A DNA stretch of 47,913 bases from a virus. Shown here one piece after another: positions 24,823 to 32,445 of this stretch. The notes beneath the pieces were generated by a model. The model searched no databases, had not been told where the DNA came from, and saw nothing but the letters and a program-made list of their open reading frames with translations. The stretch's first letter is position 1. Every line of letters begins with the position of its first letter. The stretch is from positions 1 through 47,913 of the IMG/VR virus record IMGVR_UViG_3300025615_000008, one strand, 5' to 3'. The position numbers were made by a program, and so were the translations under genes.

Positions 24823-26280
24823 TCAAACCGTGTGCTGCGTGACCGAGGCGCTGCGCTTCGGCGCCGTCACCCGATACCTCGTCTCGTCGCCCGCGTGGTC
24901 CTCGGCGTTCGTGTCCACGTCGTCGATCTTGCGCGAGTCGCGGGGCAGGGTGGGCACCGTGCGAGCCCATTGCCTGCACGTGTCGAACGCCGCGAGCCAG
25001 GGCGCCTCCGGATCCAGCTTCGCCCGGGCCTTCATCATGTCGTGCATGCGCTTCCAGCCGCTGATCCTCGAGCCCGGCCGCTTGTCTGCCTCGGTGAACG
25101 AGACGCCGTGCTTCAGCATCGTGGACGCGATCGATGTCCCGTCCGTGTCGAGCTGGAAGATCTGCGAGTCGGCCGGCCCGGGCCGGACTCGCTCCCGGAT
25201 CCCGAGCTGCTGCTCGCGCTCGACGATGCCGAGTGCGATCTCCTTGTCGCTCATGCGCAGCCCGACGTTCGGGGTGCGCTCGTCCCAGCCGTACCACTCG
25301 GCGATGCGCAGCGCAGATCCTCGTGGCCAGATCACGCCGTCTGGCCCGACCGTTCCATCCGGCTCGGCCCACCAGCCCACGGAGAACGGCTTCGACGAGC
25401 CCCAGTCGTACGAGCGATCGATGCGCCAGCTCTTCGGAATCGCGAGCGTGCCGTCCTCGTTGAGCCACGGCTTGATGAGATGCAGCGGCCGATCCCACAC
25501 GTCGTCGAACATGCCGCCGGCGATGACGTCCCAATCGTCCGAGAGCCATGCCTCCCTCTGTGCGTTGGAGGTGGCTGACGCTTTGATGAACTCCGGGTAA
25601 TCCGGCTGCGCGGAGAGGAGCGCACGATTCTCGCTCCAGTGCCCGCGGAGATTGACGCGCCTCAACCCGGTCTCGGAGCTTTCGACGACGACGCCTGGGG
25701 GCGCCGGATCGATGAAGTAGGCCTTCACGGCGTTGTGGCCGACGCCCCATGGATTCGCGGTCGCACGGACCCGTTTTGGTACACCGGGCATGGAGCTTCT
25801 GCAACAGGCCTTCATCCGGTGGTAGCACTCGAGGTCCGGCCAGTTCGTGAGCTCCTCCCAACCGATCCAGGGCACTTCCCAGCCGTGGTAGTTCCAGTAG
25901 TCCTCTGGGTTGTCCATGTACCGGAAGAGCAGGGTCTCCCCGGCGGGCCAGCTCCACCGGTATTCGGCCTTGTTCCAGGTCGCGCCCGGGAAGATCTGTC
26001 GGAACCATTTGTTGCTCTTCCGGACCACGTCCTCGAGCTGCTGGTAGCTCTGCCGGAATAAGATCCCGAGCCAGGCCGCCCCATAACCGCGCCCGACGTC
26101 GCGAGCGAAGTCCATAAGGAGAGCGTCGGTCTTCCCGGGGCCACGCGTTCCTCGATAGAGACACTCGAAGACGGGGCATGTCAGAAAGAGCGCCTGCGAG
26201 CCTGGATGTGGGCGCCAGACGACATGAGTTGCTGGTTCGTGCTGACCTGCTGCGGCCTGGCCGGTCGACATGTGACTCAC
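24823..26280 (-). CDS. terL: Terminase large subunit (packaging ATPase-nuclease)
   Basis: 485 residues. Walker A GTRGPGKT at 44-51; Walker B-like WIGWEELTNW at 138-147 with catalytic Glu142/143; the nuclease half has RSYDWGSSKPFSVGWW, a central Asp in GPADSQIFQ, and the typical acidic end DDVDTNAEDHAGDETRY. The enzyme cuts concatemeric DNA and pumps it through the portal. The start is GTG at 26280 immediately after the small-subunit stop; an ATG nine bases later (26271) is possible. Packaging strategy cannot be read from sequence. Confidence 0.92.
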   Translation of the reverse strand: MSHMSTGQAAAGQHEPATHVVWRPHPGSQALFLTCPVFECLYRGTRGPGKTDALLMDFARDVGRGYGAAWLGILFRQSYQQLEDVVRKSNKWFRQIFPGATWNKAEYRWSWPAGETLLFRYMDNPEDYWNYHGWEVPWIGWEELTNWPDLECYHRMKACCRSSMPGVPKRVRATANPWGVGHNAVKAYFIDPAPPGVVVESSETGLRRVNLRGHWSENRALLSAQPDYPEFIKASATSNAQREAWLSDDWDVIAGGMFDDVWDRPLHLIKPWLNEDGTLAIPKSWRIDRSYDWGSSKPFSVGWWAEPDGTVGPDGVIWPRGSALRIAEWYGWDERTPNVGLRMSDKEIALGIVEREQQLGIRERVRPGPADSQIFQLDTDGTSIASTMLKHGVSFTEADKRPGSRISGWKRMHDMMKARAKLDPEAPWLAAFDTCRQWARTVPTLPRDSRKIDDVDTNAEDHAGDETRYRVTAPKRSASVTQHTV

Positions 26281-26868
26281 TCACCGACCCACCTGCTTCC
26301 CGAGCTCGGACTGCTGGTTCTGCGCCTCTCGTCCCCAGTTCCTCAGGTCGCCCTCGGCCGGCACCAGGAGCACGCCACCTTGGAAGTCCACGGTGTGCTT
26401 GTCCGCGATGCCGAGGTGCTTCCCGATCTCACGGAGCGCTCCAAGCTTGTCATGCGTCTTCAGCTCGAGCTTGATCTTCGTCTCGGTCGTACCATCGTCT
26501 CGCGTGTATCTCGTCGTCTCTGCCTTCACGGACGCCACCGCGGCAGCCTGTTCTTCGGTGAGGTCACGAGACGAAATGAACGTCGCGCTCTCTTCATCCC
26601 ACTCGAAGAGGTCCCGCACGTTCGCGAAGCCGATTCTGGCAAGCTCTTCGAGCACTCTGTCGGCGGTGATCTCGACCCGCTTGGCGCGCTCGACCTTGGC
26701 CTTGGCGATCGCTGTAGCGATCTGAGGTTTCTTGAGGTTATCGGCACCGGTCCGGTATGCCGTGCGCTTGCTGTACCCGGCGCGAATCGCGGCCTGTGTG
26801 GCGTTGAGATCGACCAGATATTCCTGGACGAAGGCCTCTTGCTTCGGAGTGAGCTTCATCGAGCTCAT
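26281..26868 (-). CDS. terS: Terminase small subunit
   Basis: 195 residues. The N-terminus LTPKQEAFVQEYLVDLNATQ and AAIRAGYSKRTAYRTGADNL is the Terminase_2 HTH signature used to recognise phage DNA. A central helical part (ITADRVLEELARIGFANVRD) and a Gln-rich tail follow. It precedes the large subunit with no gap and shares ATGA with the small gene upstream. Confidence 0.9.
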   Translation of the reverse strand: MSSMKLTPKQEAFVQEYLVDLNATQAAIRAGYSKRTAYRTGADNLKKPQIATAIAKAKVERAKRVEITADRVLEELARIGFANVRDLFEWDEESATFISSRDLTEEQAAAVASVKAETTRYTRDDGTTETKIKLELKTHDKLGALREIGKHLGIADKHTVDFQGGVLLVPAEGDLRNWGREAQNQQSELGKQVGR

Positions 26869-27038
26869 CCGACCCTCCGGATCTCTTCCCGGAGCGCTGT
26901 CTCGCGAGAAGTACGCCCGTCGCGCCCGAACGCCGCGATCATGTTGCCGAGCCCAATCCTCACGCGCTCAAGACGCAGCATGTGGCTCACATTGACACGG
27001 AGGCTCGTGTACTGCTCGGGTGTCATGGCGTTCTTCAT
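26865..27038 (-). CDS. Small hypothetical protein
   Basis: 57 residues from MKNAMTPEQYTSLRVNVSHM (ATG at 27038), overlapping the stop of the DnaB-like gene by ATGA and the terminase small-subunit start by ATGA. Basic and helical (LRLERVRIGLGNMIAAFGRD). Not recognised. The ATGA overlap is why this start is favoured over the longer 72-residue frame. Confidence 0.6.
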   Translation of the reverse strand: MKNAMTPEQYTSLRVNVSHMLRLERVRIGLGNMIAAFGRDGRTSRETALREEIRRVG

Positions 27039-27988
27039 ACTGCGCTTCTCCTCGGTTTGCGGATCCACGGATTCTCGGCCCATCCGTGTAGCTCATCAGG
27101 CAGAGCACCACGCCATTCGCATGTCTTCAGATTCGCCTCGATAGGTATCGCGACGAGCTGCGGCCCGTAACGATTTTTGTCAACCAGCATCCACATGCGC
27201 TTTAAGTGCGGCATGTGCTCGTCTACACGGACCGACGTGTGGTCGAGCATAATCACCTGCGAGGGGTTGCTGTACATCGAAGTGCCACCCCACAGGTCGT
27301 GGAACCGAGGCACTGACGCTGAGCGCAGTGTGTCGGTGACCAGTTGCGAGAACGCGATCGTAAGTGTCCGATTACGCTTCGCCCATTTCCTCAGGCCCTC
27401 GCTCACCGCAGTAGCGGCAGCTGCTATGTGCGCCGTATCGCCCTTGACCAATTGCAGATGGTCGAACAGCACAACCATCGGCTGGCCTAACATTTCGTCC
27501 CTGATATCGTCCAGGTAGCGGATGATTGATGGCAGTTCCTCGTTCTCAATCTCGTCATTTATCGCGACCTTGCCAGCGTAAGGCGTCAGCTCGATTAGCT
27601 GACGACAGCGGTGATCATCGAATCGGGAGTACGTGAAGTCGTAATACCCAAGCGGGCTCGTAGCAGCATACAGCCTGCGCAGAATCTGGTCAGCTGGCTC
27701 CTCCAAGCTCATGAGGCAAACAGCGAATCCCTGGCTGATTGCTTTGAGTGCAAGCGCGATCATGAGCTGCGTCTTGCCTACGTTAGATGCCCCGCCTACG
27801 ACCAGATACCAGTAATCGTCGAGGCCGCCGCCTGTATCATCGCAGGCCTTGTCCCATTCTTCGATGCCCGTAAGCAAAAGCTTCGCTGTCTGCGCGCGCC
27901 GTTCGAGATTTCTTGCGTACGAGCGCACGGTGTCCGGGTGAAATGCATCCAGCCATATCGTGTCCCGGCCATCGTCAACCCCCGACAT
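27035..27988 (-). CDS. DnaB-like replicative helicase / RecA-type ATPase
   Basis: 317 residues from MSGVDDGRDTIWLDAFHPD (ATG at 27988, 14 bases inside the end of the upstream initiator-like gene). Walker A GGASNVGKTQL, Walker B VVLFDHLQLV and sensor-like LTIAFSQLVTDTLRS fit the C-terminal motor of DnaB/KaiC-type ATPases; LWGGTSMYSNPSQVIMLDHT resembles the DnaB region before the arginine finger. The N-terminal domain of classic DnaB is missing or much reduced. It probably unwinds the replication fork. Bases are less GC-rich than the structural genes. Confidence 0.8.
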   Translation of the reverse strand: MSGVDDGRDTIWLDAFHPDTVRSYARNLERRAQTAKLLLTGIEEWDKACDDTGGGLDDYWYLVVGGASNVGKTQLMIALALKAISQGFAVCLMSLEEPADQILRRLYAATSPLGYYDFTYSRFDDHRCRQLIELTPYAGKVAINDEIENEELPSIIRYLDDIRDEMLGQPMVVLFDHLQLVKGDTAHIAAAATAVSEGLRKWAKRNRTLTIAFSQLVTDTLRSASVPRFHDLWGGTSMYSNPSQVIMLDHTSVRVDEHMPHLKRMWMLVDKNRYGPQLVAIPIEANLKTCEWRGALPDELHGWAENPWIRKPRRSAV

Positions 27989-28811
27989 AGAAGCCGCCTC
28001 CAGGCATAGGTCGGCCGTTCGGAAACTTCGGATCTCGTGCATCTCCGTTGGCGCGTCTGGGCGCCACGTATTCCAGCCATGGCTCGCCAGGTCCCCAGAA
28101 CGTCGAAGCTCGAGCAACGAACTCCGTGGATTCCTTTCCTGATTCTGCGCAATACGCAGCGTAATGCTCGGCAGATGCTATCAGAGCGTGAACGTCGTCA
28201 CCAGCTCGAACTCGCGATCGGAATGCTTTGTAGGCTGCGACCTTCGGGTTGCCGCCACCGCGTTGCGGGTATCGCGCCCACGCTGTCTCGAAATCCTGGG
28301 GATATACGTAATGCCCGTTCTTGCGTGCTGGCTTAGCTGGCCATTTCTGCATGGGTGCATCAGCATGCACCAATGTAGTTTTCCTTACTCCATTTCCCTC
28401 TTCCTTATTCCTTATTCCCACGGTGAGCCCTCCGTGATCACTCACTGAGGACTCACTGAATTTCTCTAAGTTGTTGGGTGGCTTTGGGTAAGAGGATGCT
28501 GTCGGCCTGTTGATCTTCTGGTGTTCACTCCACTTGCTGATGGCCCCGTAACGCTCCCCGTCCACCGTGTATACAACGATCCGACCGAATGCCGCGAGGG
28601 CCCTCAGTGAGTCCTCAGTGAATCGTTCGTCGAGGTCTCGGTCATGGGGGAAGATCGCACCCAGCAAGAGCCGCGCGTTCGCCAAGAAACGGCCTTCGTC
28701 GTCGGCTTGGTTCCATAGCCCTATGTAAAACAGGCGCTGGTCGCGGGTTAGGTTGGTGGCAAGCTTCTGGTCAAGCCAGAATTGTGGCTTTATGCTTCGT
28801 ATTCTAGCCAC
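27975..28811 (-). CDS. Replication initiator / helicase-loader-like protein
   Basis: 278 residues. The N-terminal part (MARIRSIKPQFWLDQKLATN, RLFYIGLWNQADDEGRFLAN) is the characteristic start of phage replisome-organiser/DnaD-like proteins with a winged helix. A variable linker with acidic and Ser-rich stretches follows, and the C-terminal domain (YPQDFETAWARYPQRGGGNP, KVAAYKAFRSRV, FVARASTFWG) is typical of DnaT/loader-type ends. It immediately precedes the DnaB-like gene, as in many phage replication modules. It likely binds the origin and delivers the helicase. Confidence 0.8.
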   Translation of the reverse strand: MARIRSIKPQFWLDQKLATNLTRDQRLFYIGLWNQADDEGRFLANARLLLGAIFPHDRDLDERFTEDSLRALAAFGRIVVYTVDGERYGAISKWSEHQKINRPTASSYPKPPNNLEKFSESSVSDHGGLTVGIRNKEEGNGVRKTTLVHADAPMQKWPAKPARKNGHYVYPQDFETAWARYPQRGGGNPKVAAYKAFRSRVRAGDDVHALIASAEHYAAYCAESGKESTEFVARASTFWGPGEPWLEYVAPRRANGDARDPKFPNGRPMPGGGFYVGG

Positions 28812-28977
28812 TGTACTGGCTCCGGAAACGCGTGAGCGGGCTCCCGCAAATCCTACATCTCGCGCCGTCGTGTTCCCATATCCTGCGTTTCTCGGTCTCT
28901 TTCAGTGTTCGGGCCCGTTCGTGGCACGCGCCGCTCGGGGCAACGAATAACCTGGCACGTAATGCGAGATAGCTCAC
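28804..28977 (-). CDS. Small zinc-knuckle protein, HNH-like N-terminal fragment
   Basis: 57 residues from GTG at 28977, overlapping the upstream stop as GTGA, and overlapping the next gene by eight bases. RRIWEHDGARCRICGSPLTR resembles the first half of HNH nucleases (R...RDGxxCxxCG), but the catalytic His-Asn half is absent. It may be a stand-alone zinc-binding protein or a truncated HNH gene. Confidence 0.6.
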   Translation of the reverse strand: MSYLALRARLFVAPSGACHERARTLKETEKRRIWEHDGARCRICGSPLTRFRSQYSG

Positions 28978-29171
28978 ACCCGCCCCCTGACGCACGCCAG
29001 GTACTCCGACATGCACCGACCGCAGGGGCAGTCACGATGGGGCGTGTATGGGCCATGGAGCGCGTCTGCGACCGTTTCCCGTGGTTCGGGCGGTAGGTCG
29101 TTCAGGATGTCGGTGATGATTTCGGAGACGTGGCGCAGGCGGGAGTGGGAGCGCCGGGGGATGTCGGTCAT
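28974..29171 (-). CDS. Small hypothetical protein with a Cys motif
   Basis: 65 residues (MTDIPRRSHSRLRHVSEIIT...). The C-terminal CPCGRCMSEYLACV has four Cys that could bind a metal. The middle segment is acidic and helical (ILNDLPPEPRETVADALHG). It overlaps both neighbours (ATGA and GTGA). Not recognised. Confidence 0.6.
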   Translation of the reverse strand: MTDIPRRSHSRLRHVSEIITDILNDLPPEPRETVADALHGPYTPHRDCPCGRCMSEYLACVRGRV

Positions 29172-29398
29172 GCCGTGGGGGCCTCTTGTGGAAGGATTAG
29201 GGTAGAAGGCGCGGGCGGCGGGAGCGCCACAAGTCGCGCCCAGACCGTTCCAGATGTGGGGAGGCAGATGCCCGTCGGCATCTCCCGCCCGCCCTTCACT
29301 GCGTAGTATATGTCGTGTGCGCGTTCCATCGCAATGGTAGGCTGTCTCACTTCTCGCTCACTTGTCACCTCCGGGTGTGTCGCTCTCGGCGTTGTCAC
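29168..29398 (-). CDS. Small hypothetical protein
   Basis: 76 residues (MTTPRATHPEVTSEREVRQP...). ERAHDIYYAVKGGREM is the only structured-looking stretch; the C-terminus is Pro-rich (LPPPAPSTLILPQEAPTA). Start lies 41 bases inside the upstream gene's 3' end and the stop overlaps the next start by ATGA. Not recognised; coding is moderately supported by the overlap pattern. Confidence 0.5.
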   Translation of the reverse strand: MTTPRATHPEVTSEREVRQPTIAMERAHDIYYAVKGGREMPTGICLPTSGTVWARLVALPPPAPSTLILPQEAPTA

Positions 29399-29621
29399 CT
29401 CCGGGTGCTAAGCGCGCTTGGCGATAGACTTGGGCTACGACACCATCATTCCGGTATTCAAACTGTTCTGTTGGAACAAACACGATGCCATCACCTTCAG
29501 GAACACTGGATACGTGTTCCGGAATAGCATCTATGTCATACCATATACCGTCTATAGGTAAGCCCTCGCCACGAATAACAATCATACTCGGCTCAGTTCC
29601 CCGTGCTTTGTTCTTAGCCAC
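29358..29621 (-). CDS. Small hypothetical protein
   Basis: 87 residues from GTG at 29621 (VAKNKARGTEPSMIVIRGEG), eight bases inside the upstream gene. The middle part (LPIDGIWYDIDAIPEHVSSV, GDGIVFVPTEQFEYRNDG) is beta-rich and hydrophobic in a regular way; the tail (GGDNAESDTPGGDK) is polar and repeats TPGGDK-like words that also occur in codons of adjacent genes. A downstream ATG (MIVIRGEG) is an alternative start. Not recognised. Confidence 0.55.
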   Translation of the reverse strand: MAKNKARGTEPSMIVIRGEGLPIDGIWYDIDAIPEHVSSVPEGDGIVFVPTEQFEYRNDGVVAQVYRQARLAPGGDNAESDTPGGDK

Positions 29622-29871
29622 TTGTCGTCTCCGGGTGCTGGGTCGTCGGTTGCTTGGCAATGAACTCGTACATCGAGCGGACGACATCTTCTCTCTGTGC
29701 GTTGGAGACGTAGGTCATCCATCCGTCGTCGCCGAAGGTGAATGTGAGAAGTACGAACCCGATCCGTGGGCTGTCGGGGTTGGCGTCACTGTGAGCGTCC
29801 AGCACTTCGCCGATGCGTTGTCCGATGGCTTGGCAGGTCTGCTCCATGGGACTGAGCACAGGTTCGGCCAT
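29614..29871 (-). CDS. Small hypothetical protein
   Basis: 85 residues from MAEPVLSPMEQTCQAIGQRI (ATG at 29871 sharing one base with the upstream TGA). A helix then FVLLTFTFGDDGWMTYVSNA and NAQREDVVRSMYEFI are regular enough to be a folded alpha/beta domain. The last residues (TTQHPETTSG) are encoded by words similar to the end of the next gene. The FxFGDDGWxTYVSN pattern recurs in small phage proteins, but I know of no function for it. Confidence 0.6.
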   Translation of the reverse strand: MAEPVLSPMEQTCQAIGQRIGEVLDAHSDANPDSPRIGFVLLTFTFGDDGWMTYVSNAQREDVVRSMYEFIAKQPTTQHPETTSG

Positions 29872-30260
29872 CAGTAAGGCACCGCCTTCAGCATCATCCT
29901 GCCACGCGACAACAGCTTCTGGATCTTCCACTTGCCGCCGCGCAGTTCAATCACCTCGCCCTCGCTGAACACGGGATGAGCTTTGCCCGTCTCTGCTTCC
30001 AGTTCGGCGGCACGTGCTTTCAGAATTTCGATGTCCAGCAGTGCGAGGCGAGCGGCGATCTCGTGTGATAGGTACGCAACTAATTCGTTGTCTCCTTCTC
30101 GCTCTGCTTGTAGCAGCCTCTCGATCACGCCGTTATATGTCTCGCTCATCATTGTCTGGGCCTCCCGCGGCATCCCAACGGCGCCGCAGTCGAGACAGTG
30201 CCATGCACGCGCGGGTAGGTGCTCGGCGAGTTTTCGGTTGTGGTGCTCGCAATTACGCAT
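29871..30260 (-). CDS. Hypothetical protein with an N-terminal zinc ribbon
   Basis: 129 residues from MRNCEHHNRKLAEHLPARAW (ATG at 30260, preceded by GGGAGA at good spacing; an ATG at 30284 is possible). The opening C-x2-H-H ... WHCLDCG places four metal ligands. Then a long helix (VIERLLQAEREGDNELVAYL, ARAAELEAETGK) and a small beta C-terminus (VIELRGGKWKIQKLLSRG). Not recognised. Confidence 0.6.
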   Translation of the reverse strand: MRNCEHHNRKLAEHLPARAWHCLDCGAVGMPREAQTMMSETYNGVIERLLQAEREGDNELVAYLSHEIAARLALLDIEILKARAAELEAETGKAHPVFSEGEVIELRGGKWKIQKLLSRGRMMLKAVPY

Positions 30261-30289
30261 CGTTGTCTCCCGGATACGTGACATGCTCT

Positions 30290-30637
30290 TCAGGTAGTAG
30301 AGGTCGTGAATGCTTCGGGATCGTCCGGCGGGATCGCACCGGTGCGGCGCAGATGGGCCCAGACCTGGTCCCGCCTCGAGTAGTAGCGGACCTCGCGCCA
30401 TAGGCCGTCGAGGCCCTCGAACTCGAGCTGGAACGTCACGGCGCCCGGAGCTCTGTCGAAGGCCTGGACCGGCTTCGTGAGCCGCCTTCGGTCGAGTTTC
30501 CAGCGGTAGCGCCGGCCGTTGGTCCAGGTGAGTTCCTGGAGGCCGACCTCGTCCGCGAACCTCCGGTACGTCGGATGCCCTGGGTGATCGTCGCACTTGG
30601 GGCAGGTGCGGTCGAGGGAGAGATCGAGCTGAGTCAT
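30290..30637 (-). CDS. Hypothetical protein with a Cys pair
   Basis: 115 residues (MTQLDLSLDRTCPKCDDHPG...). CPKC near residue 12 and downstream His may bind zinc. The middle part has strongly patterned strands (VTFQLEFEGLDGLWREVRYY). Start overlaps the upstream stop as ATGA. Not recognised. Likely an early accessory protein. Confidence 0.6.
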   Translation of the reverse strand: MTQLDLSLDRTCPKCDDHPGHPTYRRFADEVGLQELTWTNGRRYRWKLDRRRLTKPVQAFDRAPGAVTFQLEFEGLDGLWREVRYYSRRDQVWAHLRRTGAIPPDDPEAFTTSTT

Positions 30638-31065
30638 AGGACCAGCTCCGGATCAGGGATCAGTGCCTTCTTCCCGATGCGTCGGATGGCCCGCTTCGCG
30701 ACCGCCAGGCGTTTCTTCGCGTCCTTGCGGCAGCGGATCAGCTCGACGAGACGAGAGCAGGACGGGCAGGAGCGGACCTCGGGAGCGGCCGCGATGTGAT
30801 CGAGCGTGACGAAGTTGACGGGGGCCGCTCGGCTCAGTCGGTAGGCGGCCACGTCCTCCAGCCGCTCCTTCGCCGCGGTGAAGTGCGTCCGGTGCCCAGA
30901 GCCGTGCCAGTCATCCCAGGCGTCGGTGCCGAAGACCAGGCCCTCGGGCTCGATCTCGTTCGGGCACTCGCATTCCGAGATTTCCTTCGTGAGCCGCTGG
31001 ACGAGCCAGGACCAGTAGTCGTAGTCGCGGCAGGCTTCGAGGGCCTGGGTGGCGAGCTCAGGCAT
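30634..31065 (-). CDS. Hypothetical protein with Cys-rich centre
   Basis: 143 residues from MPELATQALEACRDYDYWSW (ATG at 31065, eight bases inside the upstream gene). CECPNE and CPSCSRLVELIRCRKDAKKR give several Cys; the C-terminus is basic (KRAIRRIGKKALIPDPEL). May bind nucleic acid through a zinc site. Not recognised. Confidence 0.6.
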   Translation of the reverse strand: MPELATQALEACRDYDYWSWLVQRLTKEISECECPNEIEPEGLVFGTDAWDDWHGSGHRTHFTAAKERLEDVAAYRLSRAAPVNFVTLDHIAAAPEVRSCPSCSRLVELIRCRKDAKKRLAVAKRAIRRIGKKALIPDPELVL

Positions 31066-31216
31066 GGGTCTTCTCCGCTGGCCCCACGCGGCCTCCGCAT
31101 GTGGGACATCCCATTGACCCGCAGACGAGCGGGCCATCCGGATCCGGGACCTCGATGATGCCCGGGCCGAGCTCGGGGGTGACATCGTATTCGTCGATTC
31201 GTGCCCGGCAGCTCAT
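31058..31216 (-). CDS. Small zinc-ribbon-like protein
   Basis: 52 residues from MSCRARIDEYDVTPELGPGI (ATG at 31216, overlapping the upstream stop as ATGA). CGSMGCPTCGG supplies three closely spaced Cys. Very short, but both ends are tied to neighbours by overlaps, which supports coding. Not recognised. Confidence 0.55.
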   Translation of the reverse strand: MSCRARIDEYDVTPELGPGIIEVPDPDGPLVCGSMGCPTCGGRVGPAEKTHA

Positions 31217-31593
31217 GCAACCCTCCTGGTCGGCAGCATCCCCGGATGCGATGGATCCTCCTTCGCCGTGCCTCCCTCGAGCACCGCCATGCCGTGCGCG
31301 ATCGCCCAGGCCTCGTGCCCATCGATCCCGCAGCCGGACGCGTCCTCGAAGTCCCAGGAGCCGAGCTCGGAGAGCTTCGCGGCGATGCGCTTCACGGTGC
31401 GGAGCGTGCGCACGTTCCAGACGACGCGGCGCCCGGTGGGTAGATGGGTGAGTGTCCAGCCGCGGCCCGTCTGGTGCGCAGCGAAGCAGACCGAGACGTA
31501 TCCCCGCACGGTCGCCCAGCTGGTCCGTATGCCGCTGTCCTTGCCGGTCGCGATCCGGAAGACCCGCCGGCACCAGGTGAGCTTGGGCTTCAC
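31213..31593 (-). CDS. Hypothetical protein containing a 43-bp shared sequence
   Basis: 126 residues (MKPKLTWCRRVFRIATGKDS...). TLTHLPTGRRVVWNVRTLRT and VKRIAAKLSELGSWDFED look like a small alpha/beta fold; W...F...G...A pattern in the C-terminal half is regular. Bases 31436-31478 inside the gene are identical to 39644-39686, where they are read in another frame. Overlaps both neighbours by ATGA. Not recognised. Confidence 0.65.
   Translation of the reverse strand: MKPKLTWCRRVFRIATGKDSGIRTSWATVRGYVSVCFAAHQTGRGWTLTHLPTGRRVVWNVRTLRTVKRIAAKLSELGSWDFEDASGCGIDGHEAWAIAHGMAVLEGGTAKEDPSHPGMLPTRRVA
31436..31478. repeat. 43-bp exact repeat, copy 1
   Basis: GTGGGTAGATGGGTGAGTGT starts the 43-base stretch identical to 39644-39686. 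Here, on the minus strand, it codes HQTGRGWTLTHLPT. The other copy, at the end of a different gene, codes APDGPRLDTHPSTH in a different frame. See findings. Confidence 0.9.
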
Positions 31594-32165
31594 GAGGCCT
31601 CCTGGAGGTAATGCTCCTCGAGGTGGGGCTGGCCTAGCGCGAGCAGCTCGGGCAGCATGGCCTCGACCTGCTCCCGGGTGAGCTCCTCACCGAGGATCGT
31701 CGACGCGTAGTAACCGGCCACGTAGGGCCGGAACCATTCGGAGTGCGGATGGAGGTAGGTGGCTTCGAGCGCGACCTTGGCCTGGATCTCGAGGTGACAG
31801 ACCTGGCAGAGCGCAGCGAGATTCCACCAGCAGAGGTTCGCTTTGTTGTTGTCGAGGTGGTGGACGGTTAGCGTGCGCTGGCGACAGTCGTGCCGGGGAT
31901 GCCCGACGCACCGGCGGTCGCAAGGCAAGACCCCAGAGCGCACGTAGGAACCACCCGCCACCCGATCGATGCGCGGATGGAGCGTGGCCACCAGGCGCTT
32001 CGAATAGAGCGTCCAGACGTAACGCTGGATATCGCGTGCTTCCGGAACCCAGCGGGCACCCGGATGCCCGCACCGGACGCATCGGAAGCGTGCCGCGACC
32101 TTCACCGCGAGAGAGACATCCGCCCATTCCGGCGGATAGCTTCCCCGGAAGTCCGGCCTACCCAT
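31590..32165 (-). CDS. HNH endonuclease
   Basis: 191 residues. FRCVRCGHPG supplies the first Cys pair; LTVHHLDNNKANLCWWNLAA gives the HH...N core, followed by LCQVCHLEIQ with the second Cys pair and the last His. This is a complete HNH nuclease domain of about 100 residues placed centrally, with RHDCRQR and YSKRLVATLHPRIDR as inserts. Such proteins in phages cut DNA in packaging, homing or host-DNA attack. Position in the early/replication block, away from terminase, favours a role other than packaging. Start overlaps the wHTH gene by eight bases. Confidence 0.8.
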   Translation of the reverse strand: MGRPDFRGSYPPEWADVSLAVKVAARFRCVRCGHPGARWVPEARDIQRYVWTLYSKRLVATLHPRIDRVAGGSYVRSGVLPCDRRCVGHPRHDCRQRTLTVHHLDNNKANLCWWNLAALCQVCHLEIQAKVALEATYLHPHSEWFRPYVAGYYASTILGEELTREQVEAMLPELLALGQPHLEEHYLQEAS

Positions 32166-32442
32166 TGAGGTCCTCCACGGCCAGGGCCTGCTTCCCCGCG
32201 TCGGTGAGCTCCCAGTTCTCGGATGCCGTAGCGCCCGGGGTTTCCAGGTATCCGAGATCCACGAGCCGGTCGGACGTTCGGAGGAACGCCGTGAGCCTGG
32301 GCCCCGTCAGCCCGAGCTCGTCCCGGGCCAGACTCAGCAGCCGACCAGGGGCGTGCAGATCGATCGCGTTGAGCACGCGGCGATCGCTGATCGTGAGGGG
32401 GGCGGCGCGGCTGCTGCCGCCCGTTGCAGTCAAGTGACTCAT
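32158..32442 (-). CDS. Small winged-helix-like protein
   Basis: 94 residues (MSHLTATGGSSRAAPLTISD...). RRVLNAIDLHAPGRLLSLAR, LGLTGPRLTAFLRTSDRLVD and LGYLETPGAT form the helix-turn-helix-wing order of small MarR/PadR-like domains, ending with WELTDAGKQALAV, a phrase common in such transcription factors. It may regulate the early genes. Three bases separate it from the next upstream stop. Confidence 0.65.
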   Translation of the reverse strand: MSHLTATGGSSRAAPLTISDRRVLNAIDLHAPGRLLSLARDELGLTGPRLTAFLRTSDRLVDLGYLETPGATASENWELTDAGKQALAVEDLNG

Positions 32443-32445
32443 CGT

